Assembly: GCF_000420865.1 (NCBI RefSeq)
Contig: NZ_ATVT01000007.1
Span: forward strand, 1 to 64,000
Direction of reading: 5' to 3'
Length of the DNA stretch: 64,000 bases
Origin: Butyrivibrio sp. XPD2006
GTDB taxonomy: Bacteria > Bacillota > Clostridia > Lachnospirales > Lachnospiraceae
The first letter of the stretch is position 1. Each line of letters opens with the position of its first letter. The notes beneath the pieces are model-generated. The model saw nothing but the letters and a program-made list of their open reading frames with translations, was not told the DNA's origin and searched no databases. The translations under genes and the position numbers were made by a program. Positions 33,569 through 43,386 of the stretch are shown one piece after another.

Positions 33569-35209
33569 TCAGTCGTCTTCTTCCTCATCAGCCACAGTGT
33601 TATAAACTGTACGCTTTCTGGCCATCTCATCGTTTTCAAGGTACTCATCGTATGTGGATCTCTTATCCACAAGTGTTCCGTCAGGAAGGATCTCCATGAT
33701 CCTGTTGGCTGTTGTCTGTACAACCTGGTGGTCTCTGCAGGCAAAAAGCTCAACTCCCGGGAACTTGATCATTCCGTCATTAAGTGCGGAGATTGACTCC
33801 ATGTCAAGGTGGTTGGTAGGCTCATCGAAGATAAGACAGTTGGCACCGCTTATCATCATCTTGGAAAGCAGACATCTTACCTTCTCTCCTCCGGAAAGAA
33901 CCTTAACCTTCTTAATACCATCCTCTCCGGCAAAAAGCATACGTCCAAGGAATCCTCTTACATAAGTAGAATCCTTGATCTCAGAATAGCCTGTGAGCCA
34001 CTCTGTGATGTTGTAGTCATTGTCAAACTCCTTGGTATTATCCTTGGGGAAGTATGCCTGTGAAGTAGTTACGCCCCACTTGTAGGTTCCCTCATCCGGC
34101 TCAATCTCTCCCATGAGAATCTGGAAAAGAGTTGTCTTAGCAAGCTCATTACCGCCTACAAAAGCGATCTTGTCATCATGCTGAACAACGAATGAGATAT
34201 TATCAAGAACCTTCTCTCCGTTAACGGTCTTGGAAATACCGTCAACAGTGAGGACTTCATTACCGATCTCACGATCAGGTCTGAAATCAATGTAAGGATA
34301 CTTTCTGCTTGATGGCTTGATGGTATCAAGTTCGATCTTCTCAAGAGCTCTTTTTCTTGAAGTAGCCTGCTTGGACTTGGAAGCGTTAGCGGAGAATCTG
34401 GCAATGAACTCTTTAAGTTCCTTGATCTGTTCCTCTTTCTTCTTGTTGGCTTCCTTCATCTGACGGATCATGAGCTGTGAAGACTCATACCAGAAGTCAT
34501 AGTTACCGGCATAGAGCTGGATCTTGCCATAGTCGATGTCGGCGATATATGTACATACTTTATTAAGGAAATATCTGTCGTGGGATACAACGATGACGAT
34601 ATTCTCATAATTGATGAGGAACTCCTCGAGCCATGCAATAGCATCCAGATCCAGATGGTTGGTAGGCTCGTCGAGAAGCAGAATATCGGGATTTCCGAAA
34701 AGAGCTCTCGCAAGAAGAACCTTGACCTTCTGATTACCGTCAAGCTCCTTCATGAGCTTGTAGTGATTCTCAGTCTCAATTCCGAGTCCGTTAAGAAGAC
34801 TCTCTGCATCTGACTCAGCTTCCCATCCGTTCATCTCGGCAAACTCTGCCTCAAGCTCACTTGCTCTGATACCGTCTTCATCAGAGAAATCCTCTTTGGC
34901 ATAGATTGCATCCTTCTCCTTCATTACTTCAAGAAGACGGGCATTTCCACCCATGACCGTATCAAGAACCACGTTATCGTCGTACTTAAAGTGATCCTGT
35001 TCGAGGAAAGAAAGACGCTCTCCGGGAGTTATAGCTATATCTCCGTTCGTGGTCTCTATCTGTCCTGACAGGATCTTAAGAAATGTAGATTTACCTGCTC
35101 CGTTGGCACCTATTATGCCGTAGCAGTTACCTTCTGTGAATTTGATGTTTACATCTTCAAAAAGAGCCTTTTTGCCGACTCTCAGGGTTACATTATTAGC
35201 ACTAATCAT
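33569..35209 (-). CDS. ABC-F family ATPase (YkpA/YbiT-like)
   Basis: 546 residues: two ABC ATPase domains joined by a charged linker (about 240-320), no membrane part. Domain 1 has GANGAGKST near 35 and LLLDEPTNHLD near 190, but its signature reads LDGNQKVKV rather than LSGGQ. Domain 2 has a P-loop GGNELAKTT with Ala in place of the usual Gly before Lys, signature LSGGEKVR, and Walker B LIFDEPTNHLD. Similar changes occur in the YkpA/YbiT branch as I remember it. ABC-F proteins act on the ribosome to relieve stalling or tune elongation. A membrane transport role is excluded by the lack of helices. Confidence 0.87.
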   Translation of the reverse strand: MISANNVTLRVGKKALFEDVNIKFTEGNCYGIIGANGAGKSTFLKILSGQIETTNGDIAITPGERLSFLEQDHFKYDDNVVLDTVMGGNARLLEVMKEKDAIYAKEDFSDEDGIRASELEAEFAEMNGWEAESDAESLLNGLGIETENHYKLMKELDGNQKVKVLLARALFGNPDILLLDEPTNHLDLDAIAWLEEFLINYENIVIVVSHDRYFLNKVCTYIADIDYGKIQLYAGNYDFWYESSQLMIRQMKEANKKKEEQIKELKEFIARFSANASKSKQATSRKRALEKIELDTIKPSSRKYPYIDFRPDREIGNEVLTVDGISKTVNGEKVLDNISFVVQHDDKIAFVGGNELAKTTLFQILMGEIEPDEGTYKWGVTTSQAYFPKDNTKEFDNDYNITEWLTGYSEIKDSTYVRGFLGRMLFAGEDGIKKVKVLSGGEKVRCLLSKMMISGANCLIFDEPTNHLDMESISALNDGMIKFPGVELFACRDHQVVQTTANRIMEILPDGTLVDKRSTYDEYLENDEMARKRTVYNTVADEEEDD

Positions 35210-35268
35210 TTCATAACCTCATATAATAAAACTATTCCTTGCAACAGTTCGTATTATATGGGATTGCC

Positions 35269-37167
35269 TTACAAATTGCAACTGCTGTATTTCTTAACAA
35301 ATTCATCCATAGGCAAAGGTTTTGAATACAGATACCCCTGAAGGTAGTCACAGCCAAGCTCAGTTACTATCTTTGCCATATTCTCATCTTCTATTCCTTC
35401 ACATGTGGTCTTAAAGCCCATACGCTTAAAAGTCGATATCATAGTCGGAAGTATCTCATCCGGAGCTTTACAGTAATCCCATACCACGCTCATATCAATC
35501 TTGATATCAACAAACGGATAATGTTTTATTCTTTTGATATTTGATGAACCGGTGCCATAATCGTCAAGAGCAAATTTAAAGCCCTTTTCACGCATTGCAT
35601 GAACCTGCCTGTTCATAAAGCTCTCATCAGCCAATGAAACCTCAGTAATCTCAAGATGCATCATTCCGGGATCAATACCATGTTTTTCAACTATCGAAGC
35701 ATATCTGTCTGCAAGGTCTCTCTTAACAAACTGAATAGGTGACAGGTTTACGCTTATCCACTTCATTCCCATGGCTGCTATATCATTTTCTTTAGCAAAT
35801 AAACATGCCTTATCAAATATCTGTTCTCCAAGAGTATTGATCTTGCCGTTGGCTTCAGCCATCGGTATAAAAGCTATAGGAGGAATGATATTCCCCTCAG
35901 CATCCCTTATTCTTGCCAGAGCCTCTGCCCCTACAAGCTTTCCGCTCTTTGCTTCTATGAAAGGCTGCAGGAACACTTCAACCTGATTGTGTTCAACCGC
36001 ATTCTCAAGAGCTCTTTTGATCGATGCCTTATCTACATAGTCATTGAGCTCTTTATCTGAAACAAAAGCAATTTCTCCGGTAAACTCCCCGTCTGCCTTA
36101 TCCACCGCTGACATAAGCGTACTTAAAAGATAATCAGATGAAGCAACATCGTTCCTGACATATGCACTTGTAAAAGTTACTCCGAGATACAGCTCCAGAT
36201 TATCAGCCGTCCATGCATGTTTGAATCTCTCCTTGATGACAGCTGCAGCGCCATTTTCATCAAATTCCGGATCTGCCATAAGGAAGAACGTTCCGTTTCT
36301 GTAATAAAAAATCTCACATTCGGGAAATGTTCTGTAAAGATACTGGCTTATAAGAGTAATACCTCTGTCAATCTGTCGACCGCCATATATATCTCTCATC
36401 TCCATATAATTATGTATGGACACACCCAGTATTTTATGGTTTAGTCTGCCGTTATTTTCTTCAAAGTAATCCCTGAAAGCATCCGCGTTAAACACCTTGC
36501 TTCGTGATTCCAGATAAAATTCCGGATTTCCGAATGCAAGATACACAGTAAATATCGCCATAAGACAGAAGCTGTCCATTAAAAGATATGAAGGAAATGC
36601 TTTTCTGAATATAATACCCGCAACAAGAACAGCCTGATAAAGCATCATACTGTAAAAATACCTTCTCCGTATAATATATCTGTACCTTAGGGTAACGTAG
36701 ACTGAACATACCAGATAAAAATATGTTACATAGTACAAAAGAAAATAGAACGGACCGTTATGATACTGACCGCCATCCAGATTATAGATAAGCCCGGTCC
36801 ATGGACTTATAAACGTAAATACAAAAGCAACGGAAAATGGTATGCAAAGAATAGCTAAATATAATTTGCTGTCAGAATAATTGCGTTTAAACACAATCGA
36901 AGTGAATTCAAAAAAAGCAAGTGTTCTAAGGAAAAAGGATGCAAAATAGCAGACATTCAAAAGATGAGCTACTGATAAGCTCACCTGCGAAAGATTACTG
37001 TCTGCCCAGCTTGATACTATATCAAAGAATAATACCGCGCTCTCCAGCCACAAGATATATATAAAAATCCTGTTGATCCTGAGAGAAAGCCTGGGCAGCG
37101 AAAAATAAAACAACAAGATAATAAACAGTATGAACAGACTATGTATTGCGTAGCCGTAATTCCACAT
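35269..37167 (-). CDS. Membrane EAL-domain c-di-GMP phosphodiesterase with degenerate GGDEF
   Basis: 632 residues. The first 215 hold six to eight membrane helices. A GGDEF-like domain follows (about 235-365) in which the active motif is replaced by YRNGTF, so it cannot make c-di-GMP. The EAL domain (about 375-625) has an intact EAL at 415-417 and DDYGTG, so it should hydrolyse c-di-GMP to pGpG, perhaps gated by the membrane sensor or by GTP at the dead domain. A TTG start at 37200 has no ribosome site; the ATG at 37167 has TGAGGA six bases away and is preferred. Confidence 0.87.
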   Translation of the reverse strand: MWNYGYAIHSLFILFIILLFYFSLPRLSLRINRIFIYILWLESAVLFFDIVSSWADSNLSQVSLSVAHLLNVCYFASFFLRTLAFFEFTSIVFKRNYSDSKLYLAILCIPFSVAFVFTFISPWTGLIYNLDGGQYHNGPFYFLLYYVTYFYLVCSVYVTLRYRYIIRRRYFYSMMLYQAVLVAGIIFRKAFPSYLLMDSFCLMAIFTVYLAFGNPEFYLESRSKVFNADAFRDYFEENNGRLNHKILGVSIHNYMEMRDIYGGRQIDRGITLISQYLYRTFPECEIFYYRNGTFFLMADPEFDENGAAAVIKERFKHAWTADNLELYLGVTFTSAYVRNDVASSDYLLSTLMSAVDKADGEFTGEIAFVSDKELNDYVDKASIKRALENAVEHNQVEVFLQPFIEAKSGKLVGAEALARIRDAEGNIIPPIAFIPMAEANGKINTLGEQIFDKACLFAKENDIAAMGMKWISVNLSPIQFVKRDLADRYASIVEKHGIDPGMMHLEITEVSLADESFMNRQVHAMREKGFKFALDDYGTGSSNIKRIKHYPFVDIKIDMSVVWDYCKAPDEILPTMISTFKRMGFKTTCEGIEDENMAKIVTELGCDYLQGYLYSKPLPMDEFVKKYSSCNL

Positions 37168-37274
37168 ACGGTTCCTCAAGCTTTCCTTACTGCTCGTCAA
37201 TAGTTATTTTAATTTTATCCAAATCTTAACGTTATTACAATGCAATTAGTATTAAGACTTTATAAAGTGCATTT

Positions 37275-37874
37275 TTATAAATCTTTTTTGATAGCTGCAA
37301 GAAGATCTCCATACTCCTCAAAAGCCTGAAGATGCGGATAATCAGCTTTTATCTTATCAGTAGTCCTGAATAAATATCCACTCTTGGAAGCTTCAATCAT
37401 CGCAAGATCGTTGTAGCTGTCTCCACTGGCAATAGTATCATAACCAATTGACTGAAGTGCCTTGACTGTTGTGAGCTTGGAGTTTTCTATTCTCATCTTA
37501 AAGCCTGTGATCTCGCCGCTTTCTGCGACCTCAAGACTGTTGCAGAAAATTGTGGGCCATCCCAGCTTCTCCATGAGAGGAGTTGCAAACTGAGTAAAGG
37601 TATCACTTATGATGATAACCTGTGTAAGGCTTCTGAGTTCATCCAAAAACTCTTTTGCTCCGGGTAGCGGATCAATTGTCCTTATGGTATCCTGGATCTC
37701 TTTAAGTCCGAGACCATGCTCCTTGAGGATTCCGATACGCCACTTCATAAGCTTGTCATAATCGGGTTCATCCCTTGTGGTCCTCTTAAGTTCCGGTATT
37801 CCGCTGGCCTGGGAAAAAGCAATCCATATCTCCGGTACAAGTACTCCTTCAAGATCAAGACAAACTATGTTCAT
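37275..37874 (-). CDS. thrH: Phosphoserine phosphatase / homoserine phosphotransferase (ThrH)
   Basis: 199 residues, a HAD-family enzyme. Motif I is CLDLEGVLVPE with catalytic Asp7, motif II is ISDTF near 113, and the C-terminal motif GDSYNDLAM is near 158. The Glu in DLEGVL and the length are typical of ThrH, which removes phosphate from phosphoserine and can pass it to homoserine. The first role serves serine synthesis, the second threonine. It lies 78 bases beyond the HAD gene and has its own AAGGGG site. Confidence 0.9.
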   Translation of the reverse strand: MNIVCLDLEGVLVPEIWIAFSQASGIPELKRTTRDEPDYDKLMKWRIGILKEHGLGLKEIQDTIRTIDPLPGAKEFLDELRSLTQVIIISDTFTQFATPLMEKLGWPTIFCNSLEVAESGEITGFKMRIENSKLTTVKALQSIGYDTIASGDSYNDLAMIEASKSGYLFRTTDKIKADYPHLQAFEEYGDLLAAIKKDL

Positions 37875-37952
37875 GGTAAAATCCCCTTTTCTTCTGTTTT
37901 TTTACAAATCCCGTTTAGTTTAACACATTAAAGTGGCGAAGGCAACGATAAA

Positions 37953-38768
37953 TTATTCTTCCATCGCTCTCAGGATAAATTCGGCAAGTCCGTCATGATC
38001 ATTGTCAAACCTCGTTATGACATCCGCAGACTCTTTTACCATATCGGTACCGTTTATCATGGCAATGCCGCATCCGGCAGCTTCTATCATTGAAATATCA
38101 TTCTGCTCATCCCCGGCAGCGTAGGTGTTCTTCTCGTCAACCCCAAGAATTGCGGCAAGTCTTTTGACCGCACTGCCCTTACCCGCTTCGGATGGAAAAA
38201 TCTCCATGTAGTTGGGATTCGAATATAAAAGAGTAAGCCTGTCACCCACCATATCCTGCAGAGCTTTCTTAAATCTCTCCTGTTTCTCCCTGTCATAGAG
38301 CTCTATTGCTATCATCTTGGAAGGCGGCTGCTTAAGATACTCCAGCACATTGTCCGTAACGATAAGCGGAGTCTTGATTACTCTTCTGTAATACTTCATA
38401 CACTCATTATCATGCCTAGAAACAATATGGTCCTCATTGTAAGTGTGACAGTGCATATCATATTCTTCTGCAAGATCAAGGATACTGTCAACAAGCTCCA
38501 GGGGAACTCCTGTCTTATAAACATACTTCCGCTCATCTACGCTGTAGATCTCGGTGCCATTAGAGCCGCATAAAAAGCTTCCCTTGAAATCAAGACCCAG
38601 TCCATCGTAAACTGCCTTGGCACTGTCGATGGCCCTTCCCGTATTTATGCAAAAATAATGCCCTGAATCAGTGAATCTCTTCAGGGCATTCAAAGTATTC
38701 GGTGTTATCTTTTTTTCTGAATTGAGAAGCGTCCCATCCAGATCAAAAAAGAAAATCTTTTTGTTCAT
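37953..38768 (-). CDS. Cof-type HAD phosphatase
   Basis: 271 residues of the Cof/HAD-IIB group: motif I FFDLDGTLLNS with catalytic Asp, motif II SNGTE near 70, Lys near 195, motif IV GDEQNDISMIEAAG near 215. Such enzymes dephosphorylate sugar phosphates, FMN or similar small molecules; the substrate is unknown. The start lies one base after the stop of the small acidic protein, with AGAGGG inside the junction. It is the last gene of the pheA-ppx-ppk-maf series. Confidence 0.9.
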   Translation of the reverse strand: MNKKIFFFDLDGTLLNSEKKITPNTLNALKRFTDSGHYFCINTGRAIDSAKAVYDGLGLDFKGSFLCGSNGTEIYSVDERKYVYKTGVPLELVDSILDLAEEYDMHCHTYNEDHIVSRHDNECMKYYRRVIKTPLIVTDNVLEYLKQPPSKMIAIELYDREKQERFKKALQDMVGDRLTLLYSNPNYMEIFPSEAGKGSAVKRLAAILGVDEKNTYAAGDEQNDISMIEAAGCGIAMINGTDMVKESADVITRFDNDHDGLAEFILRAMEE

Positions 38769-38769
38769 T

Positions 38770-39024
38770 TTATCCCTCTACTATTAAGTATCTTCCGTCT
38801 CCGATGTCGAACACCTCGTCCGCATCAAGAACATTGCCACCCTCGGTGTCAACGCCGGATTCCTCGAAGTATTCTTCTACTTCTTCCACTCCGTCCACAA
38901 CTACAGCCATGCAGTCTTCAAGAAAAGCTTCAGCTTCTTCCTCGTTGGATGCAACATCCTCAGGAAACAGCTGCCCCTGATTTTCAAGAAAACATCTGAT
39001 TACAGCTTCATCATACTCATGCAT
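38770..39024 (-). CDS. Small acidic protein of unknown function
   Basis: 84 residues, strongly acidic (many Glu and Asp in 25-65), with no membrane segment. The ends look ordered: an N-terminal helix with one Cys and a C-terminal FDIGDGRYLIVEG strand pair. I do not recognise the family. It has a good GGAGG site, sits 18 bases after maf and one base before the HAD gene, so it is a real co-expressed gene. It might bind metal, polyphosphate-related proteins or basic partners, but nothing in the sequence settles this. Confidence 0.75.
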   Translation of the reverse strand: MHEYDEAVIRCFLENQGQLFPEDVASNEEEAEAFLEDCMAVVVDGVEEVEEYFEESGVDTEGGNVLDADEVFDIGDGRYLIVEG

Positions 39025-39042
39025 AACTTTTCCTCCATAACC

Positions 39043-39627
39043 CTACAATAATTCTTGTTCTTTGAGTTCTTTATAAAGCCTTGCTACGGGAAGTCCCATA
39101 ACATTATAATAGTCGCCCTTGATACCTGTTATAAACCTTGCAAAGAGTCCCTGTATTCCGTAGGCTCCGGCCTTGTCATCACATTCGCCGCTGGAAACAT
39201 ACCAGTCTATCTCATCAGAAGACATCTCAGCCACTTCAACATCAGTACACTCTGAAAAGGTAATGCTCCTTGGCTCTCCGCCACTTATCCAGAAAATGCT
39301 GACACCGGTATATACGCTGTGTACCTTACCTGACAGCATTTGCACCATTGACGCAGCATCACTTCTGTCTGAAGGTTTACCAAGTATCTTATGATTATAT
39401 GATACAACGGTGTCTGCGCCGATTACAACAAGTCCTTCCTCTTCATTCGTAAAAGTTTTGTTAAATATTTCAGAAGCCTTCTGAAATGACAGTTCCTCTA
39501 CGATATCAGAGGGAAGCTGCCTGGTCATAACTTCCTCCGAAACTGCCGGGATTATCTCAAATTCCGGTATGATCTTGCCCAGAAGCTCTTTTCTTCTGGG
39601 CGAACCGGAAGCCAATATATATCGCAT
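39043..39627 (-). CDS. maf: Maf nucleotide pyrophosphatase
   Basis: 194 residues. The hallmark ILASGSPRRKELL is at the N-terminus and the catalytic Asp is in VIGADTVVSY near 75. The KPSD and H-x-V-Y-T-G motifs follow. Maf proteins hydrolyse dTTP/UTP or modified nucleotides and influence septation when over-produced. The short motif set fits the dTTP/UTP group. It lies 25 bases after ppk and 18 bases before the small acidic gene. Confidence 0.92.
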   Translation of the reverse strand: MRYILASGSPRRKELLGKIIPEFEIIPAVSEEVMTRQLPSDIVEELSFQKASEIFNKTFTNEEEGLVVIGADTVVSYNHKILGKPSDRSDAASMVQMLSGKVHSVYTGVSIFWISGGEPRSITFSECTDVEVAEMSSDEIDWYVSSGECDDKAGAYGIQGLFARFITGIKGDYYNVMGLPVARLYKELKEQELL

Positions 39628-39652
39628 TGCTCTTAATTCCCCTATCTGATTA

Positions 39653-41806
39653 TTATGCCTTAGGATTCATCTCCGGTATAAAAACTCTGCTGCTGCCCGG
39701 ATCCTGCTTAAGCACTGCATCCACAGCCTCATCTCCAAATACCATCTGTGAGTTCACTCTCTCTGCGTCCTTAGGGAGCTTGCCTGAAATCTTTTCATAT
39801 TCTCCCTTACTGTTCATGATGTGAGCCTTCTCTGTATCCTTGAGCTCCACATCAAGAATATGCCAGAGCTTCTCCCTAAGAGATGCATCCTCAACAGGGA
39901 AAAGAATCTCAACCCTTCGCTCCAGGTTTCTGGGCATCCAGTCAGCACTTGAAGCATACATCTCAGGACTTCCGCCGTTCTCGAAATAGAATATCCTGCT
40001 GTGTTCAAGGAAGTTTCCGACAATGGATCTGACAGTGATATTCTCACTGACACCCTCTACACCTGCGCGCAGACAGCAGATACCTCTGACAATAAGATCC
40101 ACCTTGACGCCGACACTGCTGGCTCTGTAGAGCTCGGCTATGACATCCTTGTGACAGATGGCGTTCATCTTGGCAACAATCCTTGCTCTCTCTCCCCTTC
40201 TGGCGTGTTCTTCTTCTCTCTTTATAAGATCTATTATCCTGTCCTTGAGCCACAGAGGCGCAATCGCAAGCTTATTCCATCCAAGAGGCTCACTGTAACC
40301 TGAGAGCATGTTGAATACAGCGGTAGCATCCTCACCAAATGCCGGAGCACAGGTAAAGAGACCTACATCGGTGTATTGCTTGGCTGTGGAATCGTTGTAG
40401 TTACCTGTTCCCAGATGAACATATCTCTTTATTCCATCCTCTTCACGCCTTACAACCAGAGTGATCTTACAGTGGGTCTTAAGTCCGACAAGACCGTAGA
40501 TTACATGACATCCGGCTTTTTCAAGCATCTTGGCCCAGACGATGTTATTCTCCTCATCAAATCTTGCCTTAAGCTCAACCAGAACCGTTACCTGCTTGCC
40601 GTTATCGGCCGCCTTGGCAAGGGCTGCGATAATAGGCGAATTACCACTGACTCTGTAAAGTGTCTGCTTAATAGCAAGAACATCAGGGTCAACAGCCGCC
40701 GTCTCAACAAACTTCACCACATTCTCAAAAGTCTGGTAAGGGTGATGCATTAAGATATCGCCCTCGGAAATCACATCAAATATGTTCTTGCCTCCCTCAA
40801 ATTCGGGAACGCTCTGAGGCGGATAATAGCTGTGCTCCTTGAGATCGTCAAATCCCTCAAGCTTATACATCTTCATCAGGAATGTCAGATCGATAGGGCC
40901 TTCAATGCTGTAAACTTCATTATCTTCAACTTCAAGCTCGGAAGTTATCTTTTTAAGAAGCTTTTTGTCTATTCCCTTCTCAACCTCAAGTCTGATGGCC
41001 TGTCCCCACTGACGACGCTTGATCTGCTTCTCGATCTCTTTTAAAAGATCTTCCGCCTCGTCCTCATCAATTGAAAGATCGGCATTTCTTCCCACTCTGT
41101 ACGCCGAGCAGGTCAGAACATCATAATTCAAAAAGAGCTTGTGCATATTCCTGAGGATTATTTTCTCAAGAAGTATTACCTTTCTGAGTCCTTCCCCCTC
41201 ATCCCTTGCAGGGATCTCAAGAATCCTCGGAAGAACATCAGGAACCTGAACGGTGGCAAAATCCACCTCATCGCTGTCCTCCTTTTTCTTGAGAAGAGCC
41301 GCAATGTTCAGAGACTTATTCCTGATAAGCGGGAATGGCCTTGATGAATCAACCGCCATCGGAGTCAGTACCGGATACACATACTCATCAAAGTATCTGT
41401 CCACATACTCAAGATCCCTTTCCGAAAGGTCCAGACCATCCGAAACCTCAAGTCCTTTTTCCAGTAAAAGAGGTACCAGCTGGCCATTGTATATTTCATA
41501 TTGCTTATCTACAAATTTATGAACCGCATCCAGAACCTTTTCAAGCTGTTCACCGGCAGTCATACCTGCAATATCAAGCTTTTTGTAGCCTGCGTTTATC
41601 ATGTCTTTCAGCGAAGCCACCCTGACCATAAAGAATTCGTCTAGGTTGCTGGCAGATATACTGAGAAATTTAAGCCTCTCAAAGAGTGGATTGGATATAT
41701 CCTCAGCCTCCGAAAGAACTCTTGAATTGAACTGGAGCCAGCTCAGCTCACGGTTTATATACAGTTTTGGATTTTCAAAATCTATGGTTGATCTGTCTTT
41801 TGCCAT
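39653..41806 (-). CDS. ppk1: Polyphosphate kinase 1
   Basis: 717 residues, the usual length. It reversibly makes long-chain polyphosphate from ATP at the membrane or in granules. The N-terminal domain begins NRELSWLQFNSRVL. The two phospholipase-D-like catalytic parts carry the autophosphorylated His in YVHLGTGNYND (about 430) and the second His in HSRIFYFENGG (about 590). Conserved Arg and Glu around ADWMPRNLERRVE are present. It follows ppx by ten bases, so synthesis and breakdown enzymes are co-expressed. Confidence 0.95.
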   Translation of the reverse strand: MAKDRSTIDFENPKLYINRELSWLQFNSRVLSEAEDISNPLFERLKFLSISASNLDEFFMVRVASLKDMINAGYKKLDIAGMTAGEQLEKVLDAVHKFVDKQYEIYNGQLVPLLLEKGLEVSDGLDLSERDLEYVDRYFDEYVYPVLTPMAVDSSRPFPLIRNKSLNIAALLKKKEDSDEVDFATVQVPDVLPRILEIPARDEGEGLRKVILLEKIILRNMHKLFLNYDVLTCSAYRVGRNADLSIDEDEAEDLLKEIEKQIKRRQWGQAIRLEVEKGIDKKLLKKITSELEVEDNEVYSIEGPIDLTFLMKMYKLEGFDDLKEHSYYPPQSVPEFEGGKNIFDVISEGDILMHHPYQTFENVVKFVETAAVDPDVLAIKQTLYRVSGNSPIIAALAKAADNGKQVTVLVELKARFDEENNIVWAKMLEKAGCHVIYGLVGLKTHCKITLVVRREEDGIKRYVHLGTGNYNDSTAKQYTDVGLFTCAPAFGEDATAVFNMLSGYSEPLGWNKLAIAPLWLKDRIIDLIKREEEHARRGERARIVAKMNAICHKDVIAELYRASSVGVKVDLIVRGICCLRAGVEGVSENITVRSIVGNFLEHSRIFYFENGGSPEMYASSADWMPRNLERRVEILFPVEDASLREKLWHILDVELKDTEKAHIMNSKGEYEKISGKLPKDAERVNSQMVFGDEAVDAVLKQDPGSSRVFIPEMNPKA

Positions 41807-41816
41807 TTGCTGTTCC

Positions 41817-43364
41817 TCACATCATTTTCTTTTGCTTGATAACAGGCTTTATGCCAAATACTTCTTCAAAGAAAGCTGCTCTGTTGGTAAAGAGTCCCTT
41901 TTCCAAAGTAATATCTGCTCCGGTATCGATGTTGATTATTAGCTGCTTGTCCTTGACAGTGACCTTGACGTCCTTGAACTTCTGTTTGTGAGTCCTGTCA
42001 AGGCCGTTTGCTACTCTAAGGATTGCGGTGAGCTTGGCAACTATCAGGTATTCCTCCTGGGAAAGCCCCTCCAGATATGGACTCTTGCTTCCGTAGTGAT
42101 CAAACTCTTCATGGTTGTATCTGACAACATTGGCCACAATAGTCCTCTCTTTGTGTGAAAGACCTATGATCTCGGTGGACATGATGATGTTATAGGAGCA
42201 GTCACCGAGATTCACCATGCTTATATACTTGCCACAGTCGTGAAGCATGGTCGCCACCTGCAACAAAAGTCGCTCTCTTCTGGAAAGTCCGTGGATCTTC
42301 TTGGTGTTGTCAAATATCTCTACAGCTATCTTCTGCAGAGTCTCGCGCCTTGATTTACTTCCCATGTATCTCTTGGAAATATTCTGTGCACAGGAAATTA
42401 TATCGTGTTCGAAATCGTGAGGTGATTTGATAAAGTTCTTTTTTTCAGCGTACTCATATGCTATTCCGTCGCAAAGAGTAACACCGGGGGCCCACAGATT
42501 CTCTGCATTTGTGATATCCATGATGCACTTGATCAGGATAGAGGACACATACAAAAGCGGAATGTTCTCCTCGGGGATGTCGAGCCTCTTAGCCACCTGC
42601 CTTGCGTTGATATCTGTGGCATTTTCAAGGAACCGGCTGTACTCCTTGTTCGAAGCGTAACCCACAAGTTTGCCTTCACTTCTGAACCTTCTGAGTATTG
42701 GTGAGACATAGTCATCAATGATAATAAGGTTCTCAACTCTTCTGTCCTTTAAATACATCTTGGAAAAGACAGCCAGCTGTGTATTTACAAGCTCGGAGAT
42801 AAGCTCTGAGTATTCTCTTCTTGTGGCATGTACCGTCTGCATGATGGCATAGAGCCTAAGGACACCTGTTTTCAGGTTCTGGGTTGCAATGAGCGCATCC
42901 TTCTCAAACAGCGATATCTGAATACTTCCGCCGCCTATATCGATGATAGCGGTAGGCTTCTTGATTACCTCCTGGAACTGCTCGTTCTTAAGGGCGATAG
43001 ATTTGTAATCAAGAAATCTCTGCTCGGAGTTACTTAGAACATCAATCTGCAAATGTGTTCTCTGCCTTATGAGTTCCTGCAGGATCACAATGTCCTTAGT
43101 CTCTCTGATGGCGCTGGTACCGTAAGCCTTGTAGTGTGTTGCGCCATACTCCTTCATTTTCTGCCTGAATTCCGACAGTATTCTGATAAGTTCATCTACA
43201 TGGCTGCTGCTGATTGTTCCCTTGGCATAGGTCTCCGTTCCCAGATCCATGCGGTGTCTGACATGATCAAGCTCTTTTACCCCGTACTTGTGATCCAGTT
43301 CAAAAATCTTCATCGCCATTTCATATGAGCCAACATCTATTGCTGCAAAAACTTCACCGGTCAT
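41817..43364 (-). CDS. ppx: Ppx/GppA exopolyphosphatase with C-terminal HD domain
   Basis: 515 residues. The N-terminal two-thirds is the Ppx/GppA actin-like fold: AAIDVGSYEMAM at the start and IDIGGGSIQI near 140 for phosphate binding. The C-terminal third is an HD domain with TMLHDCGKYI near 380. It removes terminal phosphates from polyphosphate or converts pppGpp. The start motif D-V-G-S-Y-E replaces the common D-I-G-S-N-S, seen in some clostridial members. It is co-transcribed with ppk1 and follows pheA by 22 bases. Confidence 0.88.
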   Translation of the reverse strand: MTGEVFAAIDVGSYEMAMKIFELDHKYGVKELDHVRHRMDLGTETYAKGTISSSHVDELIRILSEFRQKMKEYGATHYKAYGTSAIRETKDIVILQELIRQRTHLQIDVLSNSEQRFLDYKSIALKNEQFQEVIKKPTAIIDIGGGSIQISLFEKDALIATQNLKTGVLRLYAIMQTVHATRREYSELISELVNTQLAVFSKMYLKDRRVENLIIIDDYVSPILRRFRSEGKLVGYASNKEYSRFLENATDINARQVAKRLDIPEENIPLLYVSSILIKCIMDITNAENLWAPGVTLCDGIAYEYAEKKNFIKSPHDFEHDIISCAQNISKRYMGSKSRRETLQKIAVEIFDNTKKIHGLSRRERLLLQVATMLHDCGKYISMVNLGDCSYNIIMSTEIIGLSHKERTIVANVVRYNHEEFDHYGSKSPYLEGLSQEEYLIVAKLTAILRVANGLDRTHKQKFKDVKVTVKDKQLIINIDTGADITLEKGLFTNRAAFFEEVFGIKPVIKQKKMM

Positions 43365-43386
43365 ATTCGCTCCTTAAAAAACCTCT

